Positions 6,303-7,369 of a stretch of DNA of 7,369 nt are shown piece after piece. Under the pieces are notes generated by a model. The model had not been told where the DNA came from. It searched no databases and was given only the letters and a program-made list of their open reading frames with translations. This DNA is from Alphaproteobacteria bacterium (GTDB lineage: Bacteria; Pseudomonadota; Alphaproteobacteria; Rhodobacterales; Rhodobacteraceae), in assembly GCA_030425945.1 (NCBI GenBank), contig JAUHZL010000141.1, positions 1-7,369 of the forward strand. The letters run 5' to 3'. How positions within the stretch are numbered: the first letter of the stretch is position 1; each line of letters begins with the position of its first letter. The position numbers were made by a program, and so were the translations under genes.

Positions 6303-7039
6303 GCCGCCACCCCGGCGGCGGCGACACCGGCGTAAAGCTCTTCGAGACCCACCTCGTCGTAGCGGTCCGCGACCGCCTGCATGCTGTCGTTGAAGACCAG
6401 CCGCCCGTGCGCCAGCACCCCGATCGAGGTGCAGCTGCGCGCCACCTCGGACAGCAGGTGCGTGTTCATGAAGATCGTCATGCCGCGCCCGTGGAGCTTC
6501 TCGATCACGGCGCGCAGCTGCCGCACGCCCATCGGGTCGAGGCCGGAGGTCGGCTCGTCGAGGAACAGGACCTCCGGGTCGTGCAGGATGGCCTGCGCCA
6601 GCCCGACCCGCTGCCGCATCCCTTTCGAGAAGGTGCCGACCCGGCGGTCGGCGAGCGCGGTGATGTCGAGGAATTCCAGCGTCTCGCGCACCGCGTCGAC
6701 CGGGTCCGCGACACCCGAGAGCCGCGCGAAGAACAGGAGGTTCTCGCGGGCCGTGAACTGGTCGTAGAGCCGCACGTTCTCCGGCAGATAGCCGATGGCG
6801 GCCCGCAGCTTCAGCGGCTCCGCCGTCACGTCATGCCCGGCGACGCAGGCGCTGCCCGAGGTCGGCGCCAGCAGCGTCGTCAGCAGGCGGATCGTGGTGG
6901 TCTTCCCGGCTCCGTTATGGCCGAGGAAGCCGAAGACCTCGCCCTGGGGCACGTCGAGCGACAGCGGGTGCAGAACAACCGTCTCGCCATGGGATTTGCT
7001 GAGGCCTCGGGTCGAGACCGCCGGGGTGGCATGGGGCAT
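6299..7039 (-). CDS. ABC transporter ATP-binding protein (CcmA/NosF/GldA type)
   Basis: The product is 246 aa, a single nucleotide-binding domain. Walker A is GHNGAGKTT (40-48, Lys46), the Q-loop region is GYLPENVRLYD (83-93), the signature is FSKGMRQ (137-143), Walker B is VLFLDEP (157-163; Asp161, Glu162) and the H-loop is NTHLLSE (192-198, His194). The FSKGM signature in place of LSGGQ and YLPE in place of a Q-loop glutamine are usual for the COG1131 group serving ABC-2 permeases. All catalytic residues are intact, so an active ATPase is expected. ATG 7039 is chosen because AAAGGA (7048-7053) lies 8 nt upstream and the protein then begins just before the first domain strand. An in-frame upstream extension to 7171 is Pro/Arg-rich and unlikely. 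It is the first gene of the four-gene minus-strand operon and overlaps the first permease by 4 nt. Confidence 0.94.
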   Translation of the reverse strand: MPHATPAVSTRGLSKSHGETVVLHPLSLDVPQGEVFGFLGHNGAGKTTTIRLLTTLLAPTSGSACVAGHDVTAEPLKLRAAIGYLPENVRLYDQFTARENLLFFARLSGVADPVDAVRETLEFLDITALADRRVGTFSKGMRQRVGLAQAILHDPEVLFLDEPTSGLDPMGVRQLRAVIEKLHGRGMTIFMNTHLLSEVARSCTSIGVLAHGRLVFNDSMQAVADRYDEVGLEELYAGVAAAGVAA

Positions 7040-7197
7040 GGGCCGGGTCCTTTCGGAAAGGGGGGCGCTCCCGGGCGCAGGCCGTCCCCGCACGGGCCGC
7101 GCGCGTCCGGTCGTCGGCGGGACGATCCGGCCGGTCCGGGCGGCGGGGCAGGGGCAGGGGGCGGCAGTCATCGGCGGGCGCCTGTCTGGTGCGGAAC

Positions 7198-7217
7198 GGC
7201 CCCCGGGTCCGGGGGCC
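7198..7217. repeat. Perfect inverted repeat, GC hairpin upstream of the ABC operon
   Basis: GGCCCCCGG (7198-7206) and CCGGGGGCC (7209-7217) are perfect reverse complements separated by 2 nt. In RNA the likely form is a 7-bp stem with a 6-nt loop. It could be an old terminator for the gene once upstream, or a leader structure of the ABC operon. No T-run follows on either strand. Confidence 0.55.
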
Positions 7218-7230
7218 TGCCGACACAGAT

Positions 7231-7257
7231 GACAGGGCGATCCGCGATCCGCCTGTC
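7231..7257. promoter_or_regulatory. Palindrome flanking a tandem 7-bp repeat, candidate operator
   Basis: GACAGG (7231-7236) and its reverse complement CCTGTC (7252-7257) flank two adjacent copies of GCGATCC (7237-7243 and 7244-7250). Symmetric half-sites at this spacing upstream of an operon are compatible with a dimeric regulator. The site lies 192 nt upstream of the ATPase ATG. No known regulator consensus is recognised, so this is a weak call. Confidence 0.3.
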
Positions 7258-7267
7258 GCGGGTCTTA

Positions 7268-7369
7268 TACCAACGGCCTTAGGCTTTGACCGTTTTGGCG
7301 TATTCTCGGGTGGTAATCGAGCGGACGGTGGCGGTGTCGTTGGCGAAGAAATTCCAAGCGTCGCAGCAG
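7268..7369 (-). mobile_element. Right part of an IS630-family-like insertion sequence, cut by the window edge
   Basis: Base composition drops from about 7262 onward, and a transposase C-terminus reads into the window on the minus strand. The outer end is placed near the TATACCAACGG sequence at 7266-7276; IS630/Tc1 elements insert at TA and duplicate it. The exact end cannot be fixed because the other terminus is outside the window. Near the end, CCAACGG (7270-7276) and CCGTTTTGG (7290-7298) form an imperfect inverted pair. Confidence 0.65.
7279..7369 (-). CDS. IS630-family-like transposase, C-terminal fragment at window edge
   Basis: Read on the minus strand from base 7368, the frame gives 29 residues and then TAA (7281-7279). 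It begins CCDAWNFFAND and ends with a TTREYAK segment close to the stop. IS630-family transposases of proteobacteria typically end in a block of the type CCxAWNxxxxxPxxxxSIxxRxWA, which this resembles; the assignment rests on that tail and on the IS-like end next to it. The catalytic DDE residues would lie outside the window, so activity cannot be judged. It reads in the same direction as the ABC operon. Confidence 0.7.
   Translation of the reverse strand, partial: CCDAWNFFANDTATVRSITTREYAKTVKA

Larger units (their letters stand above)
7040..7267. other. Leader region of the ABC operon between ATPase start and IS end
   Basis: This 228-nt stretch has no convincing gene. It is very GC-rich and contains the ATPase ribosome binding site (7048-7053), a hairpin at 7198-7217 and a second palindromic element at 7231-7257. 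No good sigma-70-like promoter was found on the minus strand inside it. The only -10-like hexamer, TATAAG on the minus strand (7264-7269), sits at the junction with the insertion sequence. Confidence 0.55.

Noticed and set aside
6599..6790. Non-consensus ABC signature (FSKGM) and missing Q-loop glutamine (YLPE) as signs of a defective ATPase
   Set aside because: Both are normal in the COG1131 ATPases that serve ABC-2 permeases; Walker A, Walker B Glu and H-loop His are intact.
7040..7171. N-terminal extension of the ABC ATPase
   Set aside because: The extra 44 residues are Pro/Arg/Gly-rich and unlike the family; ATG 7039 has AAAGGA at good spacing.
6407..7282. Plus-strand open frame (291 codons) opposite the ABC ATPase
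   Set aside because: Arg/Gly/His-rich shadow; the minus strand carries all Walker and signature motifs.
1..7369. CRISPR array, tRNA or rRNA genes
   Set aside because: No spaced direct repeats, cloverleaf-like segments or conserved rRNA stretches were seen on reading both strands.

Overview
The window is very GC-rich (roughly two thirds or more G+C by eye), with codons ending mostly in G or C. Gene content and codon use suggest an alphaproteobacterium, most likely of the Rhodobacterales/Paracoccaceae type. That placement is an inference, since no rRNA or other marker gene is present. The window holds two operons pointing towards each other, plus the end of an insertion sequence at the right edge.

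Left half, plus strand (1-3710): a catabolic and uptake operon. It begins with the 3' part of a COG2159-type amidohydrolase. A complete TRAP transporter follows: a periplasmic substrate-binding protein with signal peptide, a small 4-TM DctQ-type subunit and a large DctM-type permease. A perfect 12-bp hairpin lies between the binding-protein gene and the membrane genes, and DctQ/DctM overlap as ATGA. The simplest reading is that the TRAP system imports an organic (probably carboxylated) compound and the amidohydrolase acts on it or on a metabolite of it. The actual substrate cannot be read from the sequence.

Middle (3711-3759): a GC-rich extended hairpin between the two convergent stop codons, probably a shared terminator.

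Right half, minus strand (7039 down to 3760): a tight four-gene operon. In transcription order it encodes an ABC ATPase of the CcmA/NosF/GldA type, two paralogous ABC-2 type permeases with large extracytoplasmic loops, and a secreted protein with two thrombospondin-type-3-like calcium-binding motifs and a predicted beta-rich C-terminal domain. The junctions are -4, -8 and +1 nt, so all four products are probably made in a coupled way. The pairing of an ABC-2 transporter with a secreted Ca-binding protein is the least familiar part of the window and the best candidate for an undescribed system.

Right edge (about 7268-7369): lower GC and the last 29 codons of a probable IS630-family transposase, reading in the same direction as the ABC operon, with the IS end about 230 bp upstream of the ATPase start. 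The roughly 230-bp leader in between holds two inverted repeats, and a -10-like hexamer lies at the IS junction. The IS may therefore have changed how the ABC operon is expressed.
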